The notes: generated from the sequence alone by a model not told the origin. A stretch of DNA of 64,000 nucleotides from Devosia sp. (GCF_028290435.1 NZ_JAQGJV010000024.1:36223-100222); one strand, 5' to 3'; positions 50,644 through 61,346 are shown, numbered from the stretch's first letter. Made by a program: numbers and translations.

Positions 50644-52236
50644 ATGACCACTCTCCCCCAACGCCCCCTCCGCATCGCCGCCGCCGCCCTGCTCGCGCTC
50701 TCCATAGCGGGCCTGATCGCCGTCGTTCTCTATTCCATCTTCGCCACCGCCACCGGCGCCGCCAGCTCCGCCTCGCGGCTCGACATCGCCCACCTCGTCC
50801 GTATGACCACGATCCAGGCGAGCCTCACCACAATCCTGTCGCTCCTCGTCGGCATTGCGCTCGCCTGGAGCCTCAACCGCCTGCGCTTTCCCGGCCGTGA
50901 TCTGGTGGTCGGGCTGTTTTCCTCGGCCATCGTCACCCCCGGCATGGTGGTCGCCTTCGGCCTGCTCACCATCTGGGGCCGCAACGGCTGGATCAACCAG
51001 GCGGCCGACGTGCTAACCGGCCACACCATTGGCAACCCCGCCTTCGGCCTCTCCGGCATCCTGTTTGCCCATGTCATTCTCGACGGCGCCTTTGCCGCCC
51101 GCATCCTCTTGGCGCGGCTCGACGCCATCCCACAACCGCGTCTCAAGACCGGGCAGAGCCTGGCACTGAGCGCGCGCCAGCGCTTCGCCATCATTGATTG
51201 GCCCGCCATGGCCGGCACCATCCCCGGCCTTGCCGCGATCATCTTCCTGCTCGCCTTCACCAGCTTCCCCATCGTGCTGCTGCTCGGCGGTGGGCCGGCC
51301 AACCAGACGCTGGAGGTGGCCATCTACGCCGCGGTGCGCCAGGATTTTGACCTACAGGGTGCCGTCATGCTGGCACTGACGCAGATCGGGGTCTGTTCCG
51401 TCGTCATCCTCGGCGCCTCTGCACTGGCGCCAGTGCCCACCAGCCTGGGCGCCTCGATCGCTCCAAGCTGGCGTGACCCGTTCGCCGCCCGCGCGCTGCA
51501 AACCGTGGTGCTGATCCTCTGCACCCTCGGCTTCGTGCTACCGCTGTTGACGGTGCTGATCGGCGGCTTCGGCGCCGGCATCCCCCCGGTGGTCGCCACC
51601 GCCAGCTTCTGGCACGCCACCGCCGCCAGCCTTGTCATCGGCTGCGTCTCGGCCCTGTTGACCCTGGCGCTCGCCTTGATCCTGACGCTGGGCCGTAGCG
51701 CCACCGGCAATGGCGCAGCGCGCACCGCCCTCGGCATTCCCAGCTACGCCTATCTGGCGGTCCCCGCCGTGGTGCTCTCGTTGGGCTTCTTCCTTACCGT
51801 CCGCAATCTCGGTGTCGCCCCTGCCATTGCGGCGCCCTATGTGGTCATTCTCGGCAATGCCATGTTGTCGCTGCCCTTCGCCGTCGCCACGCTCGGCCCG
51901 CCACTTGACGCCATCGCCCGCAGTCGCGGCAAACTGATCCGTTCGCTCGGCCTGTCCGGCTGGCGGCAGTTCGCGCTGGTGGAATACCCCCTGCTCGGCC
52001 GCGATATCGGCGTGGCGCTGGCGCTGGCCTTCTGCTTTTCGCTCGGCGACCTGGGCGTCATCGCCCTGTTCGGTACGCAGGATTTCCAGACCCTGCCGCT
52101 GCTGATGTTCCGCGCATTGGGCGCTTATCGCGGAAATGACGCCGCCGCCATCGCTGCGATCCTTCTGGTCGGCACCATCCTAGCCTTTGTCGCCCTGCCC
52201 AAACTGTTCGAAAGGCTCGCCCATGTTGCGCGCTGA
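50644..52236 (+). CDS. thiP: Thiamine/thiamine pyrophosphate ABC transporter permease ThiP
   Basis: ThiP is the two-domain permease of the thiamine importer. The ATG at 50644 (530 residues) is preferred to an earlier frame start that runs through the repeat. About 12 transmembrane helices are present, in two FbpB-like halves. The EAA-type loops are seen as QPRLKTGQSLALSARQRFAIIDWPAMAGTIPGLA and RGKLIRSLGLSGWRQFALVEYPLLGRDIGVAL. FSLGDLGVIALFGTQDFQTLPLLMFRALGAYR is characteristic of ThiP. It overlaps thiQ by 14 bp. Confidence 0.95.
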   Translation: MTTLPQRPLRIAAAALLALSIAGLIAVVLYSIFATATGAASSASRLDIAHLVRMTTIQASLTTILSLLVGIALAWSLNRLRFPGRDLVVGLFSSAIVTPGMVVAFGLLTIWGRNGWINQAADVLTGHTIGNPAFGLSGILFAHVILDGAFAARILLARLDAIPQPRLKTGQSLALSARQRFAIIDWPAMAGTIPGLAAIIFLLAFTSFPIVLLLGGGPANQTLEVAIYAAVRQDFDLQGAVMLALTQIGVCSVVILGASALAPVPTSLGASIAPSWRDPFAARALQTVVLILCTLGFVLPLLTVLIGGFGAGIPPVVATASFWHATAASLVIGCVSALLTLALALILTLGRSATGNGAARTALGIPSYAYLAVPAVVLSLGFFLTVRNLGVAPAIAAPYVVILGNAMLSLPFAVATLGPPLDAIARSRGKLIRSLGLSGWRQFALVEYPLLGRDIGVALALAFCFSLGDLGVIALFGTQDFQTLPLLMFRALGAYRGNDAAAIAAILLVGTILAFVALPKLFERLAHVAR

Positions 52237-52870
52237 AGCCCTCAGCTTCGCCTATCCCGGCCAGGCCACGCCCTATGTGTTTTCGTTCGACGCCCTGCCC
52301 GGCCAGATCACCGCGATCTCGGGAGCCAGCGGTTCGGGAAAATCCACCCTGCTCGACCAGCTCGCCGGCTTCTTGGCACCGGTTTCCGGTACGCTGACCC
52401 TCGACGGCATGGACATGCTGGGATTGCCACCCGAACGCCGCCCGGTTTCGCTACTGCTGCAATCGGAAAGCCTGTTCGAGCATTTGAGCGCTGCCCGCAA
52501 TGTGGCGCTGGGTCTGCCCGCTCGTACGCCACGTGCTATCATCGACCAGCGCGTCGCGCAGGCGCTTGCAGAAGTCGGTCTGGAAGAGATCGGCCCGCAA
52601 CGCGCCGCCACATTATCCGGCGGCCAGAAGCAGCGCGTCGCGCTTGCTCGCACGCTGCTGCGGAACCGTCCCGTGCTGTTGCTGGATGAACCCTTTTCGG
52701 CGCTCGATGACGACACCCGGCAGACCATCCGCGCCCTAGTAAGAACCCTGACCGAACGGCAGAACTGGCACACGATCCTCGTCAGCCACCATCAGGACGA
52801 CGTCGCCGCCCTCGCCAGCCGGCGCTACCAACTGGCCGATTACCGGCTGACTTTGAAAGAGTCTCGGTGA
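52223..52870 (+). CDS. thiQ: Thiamine ABC transporter ATP-binding protein ThiQ
   Basis: ThiQ is the 215-residue ATPase of the thiamine importer. It starts at ATG 52223 (MLRAEALSFAYPGQ), inside the end of thiP. Walker A is ISGASGSGKSTLLDQLAGFL, the Q-loop is VSLLLQSESLFEHL, the signature LSGGQKQRVALARTLLRNRP, Walker B VLLLDEPFSALD, and the H-loop is ILVSHHQDDV. No extra domain is present, which is typical for ThiQ. Confidence 0.95.
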   Translation: MLRAEALSFAYPGQATPYVFSFDALPGQITAISGASGSGKSTLLDQLAGFLAPVSGTLTLDGMDMLGLPPERRPVSLLLQSESLFEHLSAARNVALGLPARTPRAIIDQRVAQALAEVGLEEIGPQRAATLSGGQKQRVALARTLLRNRPVLLLDEPFSALDDDTRQTIRALVRTLTERQNWHTILVSHHQDDVAALASRRYQLADYRLTLKESR

Positions 52871-52876
52871 GTGGGT

Positions 52877-53001
52877 CGAGATTTACGTCAGGGCGAGTCG
52901 AAAATGCTAGTCTTCGAGAACCGGAGCGCAGCGTACTTAGGTACGTGAGCACCGGAAGCGGAGAAGACTGGCATTTGCAGGCCGCCCTGGCGTGAATATC
53001 G
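52877..53001. repeat. Large interrupted palindrome between convergent genes
   Basis: Nested inverted repeats span the whole gap: TTTACGTCAGGGCG (52882-52895) with CGCCCTGGCGTGAA (52983-52996), and AAATGCTAGTCTTC (52902-52915) with GAAGACTGGCATTT (52963-52976). At the centre GTAC-TTAG-GTAC (52933-52944) is flanked by two ACCGGA copies. It separates the convergent thiQ and the membrane protein gene. Elements with a CGCAGCGTACTTAGGTACGT core occur in other proteobacterial genomes as dispersed repeats, but I have not verified the family. Confidence 0.8.
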
Positions 53002-53007
53002 GCCCGC

Positions 53008-55020
53008 TCAGGGTGCGGGCTTGGCCCAGGCCGTGAACACCTTGTCGAACAGCGCCTGTGCGGCATCGTCCTTCTCGAGCGTGATGATGGCGTTCCGCCC
53101 GGTACCGTAGATCACCGCAAGATCCATCCATTTGCGGTGTTCGAGCAGGTCGGTATTGGTCGCCGCGTCGGCGGGCGAAGCGCTGAGGGCGAAGAGGAAC
53201 GAATTGCCCACCACCCGTGCCGATGCGCCCACCAGTGGCGTGCCGGGCACCAGTTCCTCGTTTTTCAGCAACACGCCCGGCAGGCCCGCAATGGTGCCGC
53301 CCACAAAGGTGTCGTTGACGCTGAAATCGACTTCCATCAAATGGCTGGCGGGCAGGCTCGGATCGGCATTCTTGCGAATGGTCATCGAGATACCTAGATT
53401 GCGCGCCGGAATATTGGCCTTGCCGACCAGGGTCGGCAGGCCGACTTCATCGACGCCTTCGGTCCAGTCGATAGTGCCCGAGAACGGCACTGCGCCGGTG
53501 CGCCCATCAGGCGAGGCTTCCAGCAGCAGCGATTGGCTGCCCGCGAGCACTGCCGGATCGACCGATGCCGTTAGGTCGGTGCTCGGCGCGGGGGTGGCCT
53601 GTTCGTCGGGCAAGCGCTCTTCGCCCTTGACCTCGTCGCCGCCCAATTGCGGCAAGGCGGTCTGGTTGGCGCTGGGCACCACTGGCGTGGGGGTAGGCTC
53701 CAGCCGGTCCTGGATTTCGAGGCCCTCCAAGGCGGTCGTCGGCACATCGGTGCCGCTGGTGGTCGCGGTATTGCCCGGACCGGCGGCATTGTCGGCGGCC
53801 GGGGCCGGCGCTTCATTGGTATCCAGCGTCGGCGCAGTAGTCTCGGCCGGCGGCGCCACTTCGGCGACCTGTGGCGTCGTGGTGGCCCGACCGAACATCT
53901 GGTCGAGATCGACATAGCCTTCGCGCCAGGCCCAGAAGCCGCCACCGCCCACACCGGCCAGCAGCAGCACGAACACCACGAGGAAAATCGTCAGCCCGGC
54001 GCCACTCCGCCCGCCCGAAGGCGCAGCGGCAAAACTCACGTCGCTGGCGTCGTCATCGGCTTCGACAGTGCCGTTGCGGGCAGTGGTGCCAGACGGCCTG
54101 GCCTGCGGGTCTGCCAAGGGCACGGTGACTTCGCCGCGCGCCTCGCGGTCCAGCGTTTCGATGGCGCGCTCGATGGCGCCCTCAGCCTCGCGTGGATCGG
54201 GCTCGACTTCGACTTCGCGGACGGCCGACAGTGCAGCCTCGACGGGCGGTGCATCGACCACGGCCAGCGGCATGGCGACCTGCTGGCGCGCCAGGGCCTG
54301 GTTACCCAGGCTCGGCTCCATGCGCGAGGTGACGCGTACGGTTTCGGACGAATTGGCCGCCAGGGGCGTTGGCTCGCGACGCGGCGTGAAGCTCGGTGCC
54401 TTCAGCGGGCTATCGGCCTGCCGGGCGACGCCGCTGGAAATCGATGAGGTCGGCCCGCTCTTGGCGGCTTCCGCGCGCGCCACGATCGAGGGCAGCGGAC
54501 GCTCGTCACGGACCTCGGGCTTCGGTTCGGCCGGCTTGGCGGTGATGCTGACAACGCTGGCCGAAGCCGAGGCGGCCGCCTGGTTGATGATATCTTCGAT
54601 GCTGCCGCCCGCCTTGGGGGCTTCGACGGGCTGAGAGGCCTCGACGGGCTTCGGCGCTTCGACGGGCTTGGGCGGCTCAACTGCTTTGGGCGGCGGCGGC
54701 ACTGCCACTGGCGCGGCTTGCGCCACAATCGGCGCTGCCGCTGGCGCAACCGTTTCGGGCGCAGCAGGACGCGCGCTCAGATTGATATCGCGGCTCAGCG
54801 AGATCACGGCCTCGCTGGCTTCCTGCTCCACCTGGCGGATACAATCTTCGAGCTGCAGCCGGTGCTGGGTGATATCGCGCGCCGGCAATGGCGGCGTAAT
54901 GGCGCGCAATTGCCCGACAAGGGCTGTGCGCGCCTTCTCGTAAACCGCACGTCGTGCAGCCCCATTATTCTCCGGCAGCGCCGAGATGGCCCGGCGCAAC
55001 AGCTCTTTATAGTCCGCCAT
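53008..55020 (-). CDS. Large membrane protein with disordered linker, hypothetical
   Basis: This 670-residue protein has a helical N-terminus (YKELLRRAISALPENNGAARRAVYEKARTALVGQLRAI) that resembles cytoplasmic interaction segments. A very long Pro/Ala/Glu-rich stretch with repeats of EAPKPVEA type follows, then a transmembrane helix (GLTIFLVVFVLLLAGVGGGGFWAW) near residue 370. A conserved C-terminal domain ends the protein (GRTGAVPFSGTIDWTEGVDEVGLPTLVGKANIPARNLGISMTIRKNAD, MEVDFSVNDTFVGG). The gene lies next to purA, a neighbourhood shared in Hyphomicrobiales. Function is not established. A periplasmic sensor or scaffold is possible. Confidence 0.8.
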   Translation of the reverse strand: MADYKELLRRAISALPENNGAARRAVYEKARTALVGQLRAITPPLPARDITQHRLQLEDCIRQVEQEASEAVISLSRDINLSARPAAPETVAPAAAPIVAQAAPVAVPPPPKAVEPPKPVEAPKPVEASQPVEAPKAGGSIEDIINQAAASASASVVSITAKPAEPKPEVRDERPLPSIVARAEAAKSGPTSSISSGVARQADSPLKAPSFTPRREPTPLAANSSETVRVTSRMEPSLGNQALARQQVAMPLAVVDAPPVEAALSAVREVEVEPDPREAEGAIERAIETLDREARGEVTVPLADPQARPSGTTARNGTVEADDDASDVSFAAAPSGGRSGAGLTIFLVVFVLLLAGVGGGGFWAWREGYVDLDQMFGRATTTPQVAEVAPPAETTAPTLDTNEAPAPAADNAAGPGNTATTSGTDVPTTALEGLEIQDRLEPTPTPVVPSANQTALPQLGGDEVKGEERLPDEQATPAPSTDLTASVDPAVLAGSQSLLLEASPDGRTGAVPFSGTIDWTEGVDEVGLPTLVGKANIPARNLGISMTIRKNADPSLPASHLMEVDFSVNDTFVGGTIAGLPGVLLKNEELVPGTPLVGASARVVGNSFLFALSASPADAATNTDLLEHRKWMDLAVIYGTGRNAIITLEKDDAAQALFDKVFTAWAKPAP

Positions 55021-55066
55021 AGGTTACTTGCTACTCACGATTGCGGCTATCTTGTAACAAAAAATC

Positions 55067-56356
<1,290 letters not shown>

Positions 56357-56513
56357 GCGCTTAATTCCTCAAGATCGGCACGCCCACGCCGCCCCGACCC
56401 CTGCGGGCCGCTTGGCGGATAAGCCGTCACCATCGTTGCTTCGGTCGCTCAGGACATTTGATCGCGGCCGAATAACTGCTAAGTCCGACTGTCCTTACAT
56501 CACCCGAGCGACG

Positions 56514-57455
56514 ATGACAAAGCCGGTGGCGACCCAAAATCGCGGCATAACCGCCCGGCTGCTCGATCAGCCCTATCTGATGCTCATTCTGGCCCCATTA
56601 TTCTGGGGCGGCAATGGCGTTGCGGCCAAGCTGGTGATTGGGGAAATCGACCCGTTCCTGCTGCTGGCAACCCGGTGCCTGGGCGCGCTTGCGGTCATTT
56701 TACCGTTCGCCTGGCCCCATTTGCGGCAGGATTGGCCGGTGGTACGCCGCTATTGGCCGCTGCTGATGGCCTATGGCGCCATCGGCTATGCGCTGTTCAA
56801 TGTCTTTCTTTATGTCGGGCTCAAGACTACAACCGTAGTCAATTCCTCGATCGAACAGGCTGCCCTGCCGATGATGATTCTCGGCGCCAATTTCATCGTG
56901 TTCCGGGTCCGCGCCCGCGCCTTGCAGGTCGCCGGCGTGCTGATCGCCATCAGCGGAGTGATTCTCACCGCCACTCATGGCGACCCGGCCCGCCTGCTGA
57001 CCCTCGATATCAATATCGGCGACGCCTATGTGATCGTCGCCTGCCTGACCTACATGATCTACACGCTGGCGCTGAAATACCGCCCGGACGTGCATTTGAT
57101 GAGCTTTCTCGGCGTCGCCTTCGCCGGGGCGGCGGTCACGGGGCTGATCACCCTGCAACTGTTCGGCGGCGGATTGGGCCAGTTCGCCAACCTCGCCCAT
57201 GCCTCACCCAAGGTCTGGGGCGTCCTTGCCTATGTGATGATTTTTCCGTCCATGTTCAGCCAGATCTTTTATGCCCGCGGCGTCGAACTGCTCGGCGCCA
57301 ACCGCGCCGCCCCCAGCCACAACCTGATCCCGGTATTCGGCACGCTGCTCTCGGTGCTGATCATCGGCGAACACCTTGAACTCTACCACTACCTCTCCGC
57401 CGCGATCATCATCGGCGGCATCGTGCTGGCGGAATGGTCGGCACGGCGGCCATAA
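56514..57455 (+). CDS. EamA/DMT-family transporter
   Basis: The ATG at 56514 gives 313 residues. A longer frame overlapping purA is rejected. Ten transmembrane helices in two EamA halves are visible: MLILAPLFWGGNGVAAKLVIGEIDPFLLLATRCLGALAVI, LMAYGAIGYALFNVFLYVGLKTTTVVNSSIEQAALPMMI and IGDAYVIVACLTYMIYTLALKYRPD. The later segments are VWGVLAYVMIFPSMFSQIFYARGVELLGANRAAPSHNLIPVFGTLLSVLIIGEHL and YHYLSAAIIIGGIVLAEW. It is likely an exporter of amino acids or metabolites. Convergent with serA across a terminator. Confidence 0.92.
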   Translation: MTKPVATQNRGITARLLDQPYLMLILAPLFWGGNGVAAKLVIGEIDPFLLLATRCLGALAVILPFAWPHLRQDWPVVRRYWPLLMAYGAIGYALFNVFLYVGLKTTTVVNSSIEQAALPMMILGANFIVFRVRARALQVAGVLIAISGVILTATHGDPARLLTLDINIGDAYVIVACLTYMIYTLALKYRPDVHLMSFLGVAFAGAAVTGLITLQLFGGGLGQFANLAHASPKVWGVLAYVMIFPSMFSQIFYARGVELLGANRAAPSHNLIPVFGTLLSVLIIGEHLELYHYLSAAIIIGGIVLAEWSARRP

Positions 57456-57483
57456 AAAAAGACCGGCGCCTGAGGCGCCGGTC
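57454..57483 (-). terminator. Terminator after serA
   Basis: On the minus strand GACCGGCGCC-TCA-GGCGCCGGTC forms a perfect 10-bp stem with seven T after it. It lies 21 bp past the serA stop and ends in the 3' end of the convergent transporter gene. Confidence 0.92.
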
Positions 57484-57503
57484 GCAACAATCATGCGTAA
57501 CGC

Positions 57504-59087
57504 TTAGAACTTCAGCGCGCGGGCCTGTTTGACGCCTTCGAGGGCGGCGATTTCGGCCAGTTGCGGATCGGTCAGCGTGCCATCGATGGAGACGAGCGCG
57601 ATGGCGTCCTGCCCGACTTCGACGCGGCCCAGGTTGAAGTTGGCGATGTTGATGCCGAGCTTGCCCAGCAGCGTGCCCAAGCGGCCGATGTGGCCGGGCT
57701 TGTCCTCGTTGGTCACATACAGCATGGACGGCGTCAATTCGGCCTCCATGTTGATGCCCTTGACCTGGATGACACGCGGCTTGCCATTGGCGAACACCGT
57801 GCCGGCCACGCCGCGCTCCTGCAGCTCCGTCATCACCGTCAGGCGGATATAGTTCTCGTAGGCGCCCTGCTGCTCGCGGGTGATGACCTCGACATTAATG
57901 CCGCGATCCTTGGCGATCTGCGGGGCCGAAACCATATTGACCTCGCCCATCATCGGCTTGAGCACGCCATTGAGCGCCGCCGCCACCATAGGCCGGGTGT
58001 TCATCGCCGCGACATTGCCTTCGAACTCGATGCGAATGCCCGTGATCGCCGTTTCGGTGAGCTGGCCCGCAAATGAGCCCAGCACTTCGGCCAGCTTGAT
58101 GAACGGCGTCAGGATCGGCGCTTCTTCGGCCGAGATGGACGGGAAGTTGAGCGCATTGGTGATTTCGCCGCTCATCAGATAGGCCGAAATCTGCTCGGCC
58201 ACCTGGAGCGCCACATTCTCCTGCGCTTCGGTCGTCGCCGCGCCCAGATGCGGGGTGCAGATGACATTGGGCAGCTCGAACAGCGGGCTGTTCTGCGCCG
58301 GCTCTTCGAGGAACACATCGAGCGCCGCGCCGGCAACCTGGCCCGACTTGAGTGCATCATAGAGTGCCGCTTCATCGATCAAGCCGCCGCGGGCGCAGTT
58401 GATGATGCGCACGCCCTTCTTGGTCTTGGCCAGAGCCTCCTTGCTGATGATGTTGCGGGTCGCGTCGATCAGCGGAGTGTGCAGCGTGATGAAATCGGCA
58501 CGAGCCAGAAGGTCGTCCAGCTCGACCTTTTCCACGCCCAAGGTCTGGGCGCGTTCCGGGGTCAGGAACGGATCGAAAGCGATGACCTTCATGCGCAGGC
58601 CCAGGGCCCGGTCGGCAACAATCGAGCCGATATTGCCGGCGCCGATCAGGCCCAGCGTCTTGTTGGTGACTTCCACGCCCATGAAGCGATTCTTTTCCCA
58701 CTTGCCGGCACGGGTCGAGGCATCGGCCTCGGGCAGTTGGCGGGCTAGCGCCATCATCAGGGAAATGGCGTGTTCGGCGGTGGTGATGGAATTGCCGAAT
58801 GGCGTATTCATCACGATGATGCCCTTGGCCGTGGCAGCCGGGATATCGACATTGTCGACACCGATGCCGGCGCGACCAATGACCTTGAGATTGGTCGCGG
58901 CAGCGATGATCTTTTCGGTGATCTTGGAGGCCGAGCGGATGGCGAGGCCATCATATTGCCCGATCACCTCGAGCAGCTTTTCCTTGTCCTTGCCCAGATC
59001 GGGCAGGTAATCCACCTCGACGCCATTATCCTTGAAGATCTGGACGGCGGTGGGGCTAAGCTTGTCGGAAACGAGAACCTTGGGCAT
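57504..59087 (-). CDS. serA: D-3-phosphoglycerate dehydrogenase SerA
   Basis: SerA performs the first step of serine synthesis, oxidising 3-phosphoglycerate with NAD. The start MPKVLVSDKLSPTAVQIFKDNG at 59087 (527 residues) is chosen. The frame continues upstream into the intergenic repeat. The NAD-binding motif is LGLIGAGNIGSIVADRALGLRMKVIAFDPF, and catalytic Arg and His lie in RIINCARGGLIDE and CTPHLGAATTEAQENVA. The long C-terminal part has the allosteric-substrate-binding domain and a final ACT domain (MLYVTNEDKPGHIGRLGTLLGKLGINIANFNLGR). It lies downstream of serC. Confidence 0.97.
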   Translation of the reverse strand: MPKVLVSDKLSPTAVQIFKDNGVEVDYLPDLGKDKEKLLEVIGQYDGLAIRSASKITEKIIAAATNLKVIGRAGIGVDNVDIPAATAKGIIVMNTPFGNSITTAEHAISLMMALARQLPEADASTRAGKWEKNRFMGVEVTNKTLGLIGAGNIGSIVADRALGLRMKVIAFDPFLTPERAQTLGVEKVELDDLLARADFITLHTPLIDATRNIISKEALAKTKKGVRIINCARGGLIDEAALYDALKSGQVAGAALDVFLEEPAQNSPLFELPNVICTPHLGAATTEAQENVALQVAEQISAYLMSGEITNALNFPSISAEEAPILTPFIKLAEVLGSFAGQLTETAITGIRIEFEGNVAAMNTRPMVAAALNGVLKPMMGEVNMVSAPQIAKDRGINVEVITREQQGAYENYIRLTVMTELQERGVAGTVFANGKPRVIQVKGINMEAELTPSMLYVTNEDKPGHIGRLGTLLGKLGINIANFNLGRVEVGQDAIALVSIDGTLTDPQLAEIAALEGVKQARALKF

Positions 59088-59121
59088 GACGCCCTCCTTG
59101 GAAACTGAGTGTGTGGCGAGT

Positions 59122-59244
59122 CCCCCCCACCTCCACCTCCTCCCCTCAAGGGGGAGGAGAGCCGATCGCGGCGCTCGATCATCCGAGGCTGGCCGCAAAC
59201 TCAATCGGTCCCCTCCCCCTTGAGGGGAGGGCTAGGGTGGGGGG
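59122..59244. repeat. Intergenic inverted repeat, copy C
   Basis: CCCCCCCACCTCCACCTCCT with CCCCTCAAGGGGGAGGAG is mirrored by CCCCTCCCCCTTGAGGGGAG with GGCTAGGGTGGGGGG, the same kind of element as at 50489-50609. It occupies the whole serA-serC gap within the putative operon and may form a long RNA hairpin in the transcript. Confidence 0.85.
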
Positions 59245-59252
59245 AAGTATTG

Positions 59253-60437
59253 TTAAGCAGCGGCCTTGAGGAGCGCGGCCTTCTCTTCGGCGAATGCGTA
59301 ATCCAGCCACGGCGTCAGAGCGGCCAGCGATGCCGCCTCAATCGTCGAGCCGGCCCAGATGCGCAGTCCCGACGGCGCATCCTTATAGGCGCCGATGTCA
59401 TAGGCCACGCCAGCCTTGTCGAGCCGCGACACGATCGCTTTGGCAAATGCTGCCTGCTTATCGCCGTCGAGCGCCGTCACGGCCGGATCGACGATCGAGA
59501 AGCAGACCGAGGTATTGGAACGGAACGCCGCGTCCTTGGCCAAAAATTCGACCCAGTCGGTCTTGCCGACCCAATCGGCCAGCACCTTGAAATTGGCATC
59601 GGCACGAGCCTGCAGACCCTTGAGCCCACCTTCGCGCAGGCCCCATTCCATGGCGTCCACCGCGTCCTCGATGCAGATCATCGAGGGCGTGTTGATGGTG
59701 GCGGCCTCGAACACTTCCTCGAGCAGCTTGCCACCCTTGGTCAGGCGGAAAATCTTGGGCAGCGGACGATCGGGCTTGAAGCTCTCCAGCCGCTCGACGG
59801 CGCGGGGGCTCAGGATCAGCACGCCATGGGCGGCTTCCCCGCCCAGTGCCTTCTGCCAGGAGAAGGTCACCACATCGAGCTTGTCGAATTCCAGCTTCTG
59901 CGCAAACGCCGCCGAGGTGGCGTCGCAAATGGTGAGGCCCTTGCGGTCGGCCTTGATCCAGTCGGCGTTCGGAACGCGCACGCCAGATGTCGTGCCATTC
60001 CAGGTGAACACCACGTCGCGGTCAGTATCGACCTGGCTCAGGTCGGGCAATTCGCCATAGCCGGCCTTGATGATACGCACGTCATCGAGCTTGAGTTGCT
60101 TGGCCACGTCGGTGACCCAGCCTTCGCCAAAACTTTCCCAGGCCAGCATGTCGACGCCGCGCTCGCCCAGCATGCTCCACAGCGCCATTTCGACAGCGCC
60201 GGTATCGGAGGCAGGCACGATGCCGATGCGGTAATCCGCAGGCACTTCGAGCAGCTCGCGCGTCAGATCGATGGCGCGCTGAATGCGGGCCTTGCCCGGC
60301 TTGGAGCGGTGCGAACGACCCACCAATGCGCCAGCAAGCGCCTCAACCGTCCAGCCTGGACGCTTGGCACATGGGCCCGACGAAAAATTTGGATTAGCCG
60401 GTTTCACCGCCGGTGCGGTATGGGGCATATCAGCCAT
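59253..60437 (-). CDS. serC: Phosphoserine aminotransferase SerC
   Basis: SerC is the PLP enzyme that converts 3-phosphohydroxypyruvate to phosphoserine using glutamate. The 394-residue sequence has the rhizobial-type N-terminus ([51 protein letters not shown]). [26 protein letters not shown] sequence follows, then [20 protein letters not shown] and the PLP Lys in [30 protein letters not shown]. Start ATG 60437 with GGGAGGG upstream. It precedes serA, giving a serC-serA operon. A structured leader precedes it. Confidence 0.96.
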   Translation of the reverse strand: MADMPHTAPAVKPANPNFSSGPCAKRPGWTVEALAGALVGRSHRSKPGKARIQRAIDLTRELLEVPADYRIGIVPASDTGAVEMALWSMLGERGVDMLAWESFGEGWVTDVAKQLKLDDVRIIKAGYGELPDLSQVDTDRDVVFTWNGTTSGVRVPNADWIKADRKGLTICDATSAAFAQKLEFDKLDVVTFSWQKALGGEAAHGVLILSPRAVERLESFKPDRPLPKIFRLTKGGKLLEEVFEAATINTPSMICIEDAVDAMEWGLREGGLKGLQARADANFKVLADWVGKTDWVEFLAKDAAFRSNTSVCFSIVDPAVTALDGDKQAAFAKAIVSRLDKAGVAYDIGAYKDAPSGLRIWAGSTIEAASLAALTPWLDYAFAEEKAALLKAAA

Positions 60438-60444
60438 ATTCAGC

Positions 60445-60525
60445 GACCCTCCCAGGTCTATGCGTCTTGCGTTAGGGCAAGATGTCCTGAGGCGGGAGAT
60501 ACGCCCGAACCGGCATATCCGTCAA
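60445..60525 (-). promoter_or_regulatory. serC leader: promoter and two hairpins resembling the serC RNA motif
   Basis: On the minus strand TTGACG (60520-60525) and TATCTC (60496-60501), 18 bp apart, form a promoter. The short transcript leader then has TCTTGC-CCTAAC-GCAAGA (60465-60482) and GACC-TGGGAG-GGTC (60445-60458), whose loop carries the serC ribosome binding site. Two tandem hairpins right before serC is the layout of the serC motif reported from Alphaproteobacteria. The identity is inferred from position and layout, not from a covariance search. The remaining 60526-60780 stretch shows no gene. Confidence 0.6.
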
Positions 60526-60780
60526 TGCGTCTTTTGCAGCATTTTTGAAAGCGGGCGCATGAAATTGATTCCCGGCCATAGGAAAAGTAAAGAACCGTGA
60601 CGATTCAGCATGATAAGCTTGTTTTCAGCTAACGGGAACTTTGCCGCTGGCGCCAGGAACGGTTCAAGTCCCGATGTGGCCGAGCGAAGCTCCGCGGGAC
60701 TGCCCAGGACCATTGAAGAGTCTGAAGTGAGAAGGTGACAAAGTACGTTGCAACTTATCGTCGTCTGTTGAGGACCGCAC

Positions 60781-61077
60781 ATGCGAAAAGCACACCAGGA
60801 ACCTACCACCTCAGTTGACGGGGTCGGCAAAGCTCCTCGGAAGGATGGCCGGCGGGCCTTATTAGTCTACCTCGATCCTTCCCGGATCAGAGACCTCAAG
60901 AAGGCACTCCTCGATCGGGACATCAACCTCTACGAACTGGTCGAAGAGCTATTGAAATCGCAGACCAAGAGGGCCAGAGCGAACAGGTTCACCTGCTGCG
61001 TTATCACAAACCGGGAAGATGAAATTCATCTTTGGTGCCCCAGGAACGGCGAACACGTCCCACGCCTTGGACCGTAG
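60781..61077 (+). CDS. Small protein with ribbon-helix-helix-like segment, hypothetical
   Basis: This 98-residue frame is preceded by TTGAGGA at a good distance. The central part RRALLVYLDPSRIRDLKKALLDRDINLYELVEELLKSQ follows a ribbon-helix-helix pattern (a beta strand then two helices), as in ParG/Arc-type DNA-binding proteins. It is followed by a Cys-containing tail (FTCCVITNREDEIHLWCPRN). No toxin gene is adjacent. The low-GC flanks and lack of close family suggest an accessory gene. The function is not known. Confidence 0.55.
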   Translation: MRKAHQEPTTSVDGVGKAPRKDGRRALLVYLDPSRIRDLKKALLDRDINLYELVEELLKSQTKRARANRFTCCVITNREDEIHLWCPRNGEHVPRLGP

Positions 61078-61346
61078 GCCATCAGTTGGAATACCGACTC
61101 TGGAGAGGATCTCCAATGTCATTGGGTGAATGGCACCCTTAGATGTGGACCCCGCAGAGTAGCCGTTGAGCAGAGTGAGAGAGTGAACGTGCAGGGGCTG
61201 AACGATCTCGGGACTGCTATAAGGCGTATACCCTTGTGCAGGACTGCTGAACGGGCGTCAGTGGCCCGCTGTGGGGCCACTTTAGGCTATTGTTTTGGGG
61301 AGTTCGGAAAATATATGGTCACGCACTTTGGGACAGAGGCACCTTG

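Noticed and set aside
60655..60715. tRNA-like fragments (GGTTCAAGTCCC and GATGTGGCCGAGC) that might mark an attachment site
   Set aside because: The supposed T-stem arms AACGG and CCCGA do not pair, no acceptor stem or anticodon arm is present, and no integrase gene is near.
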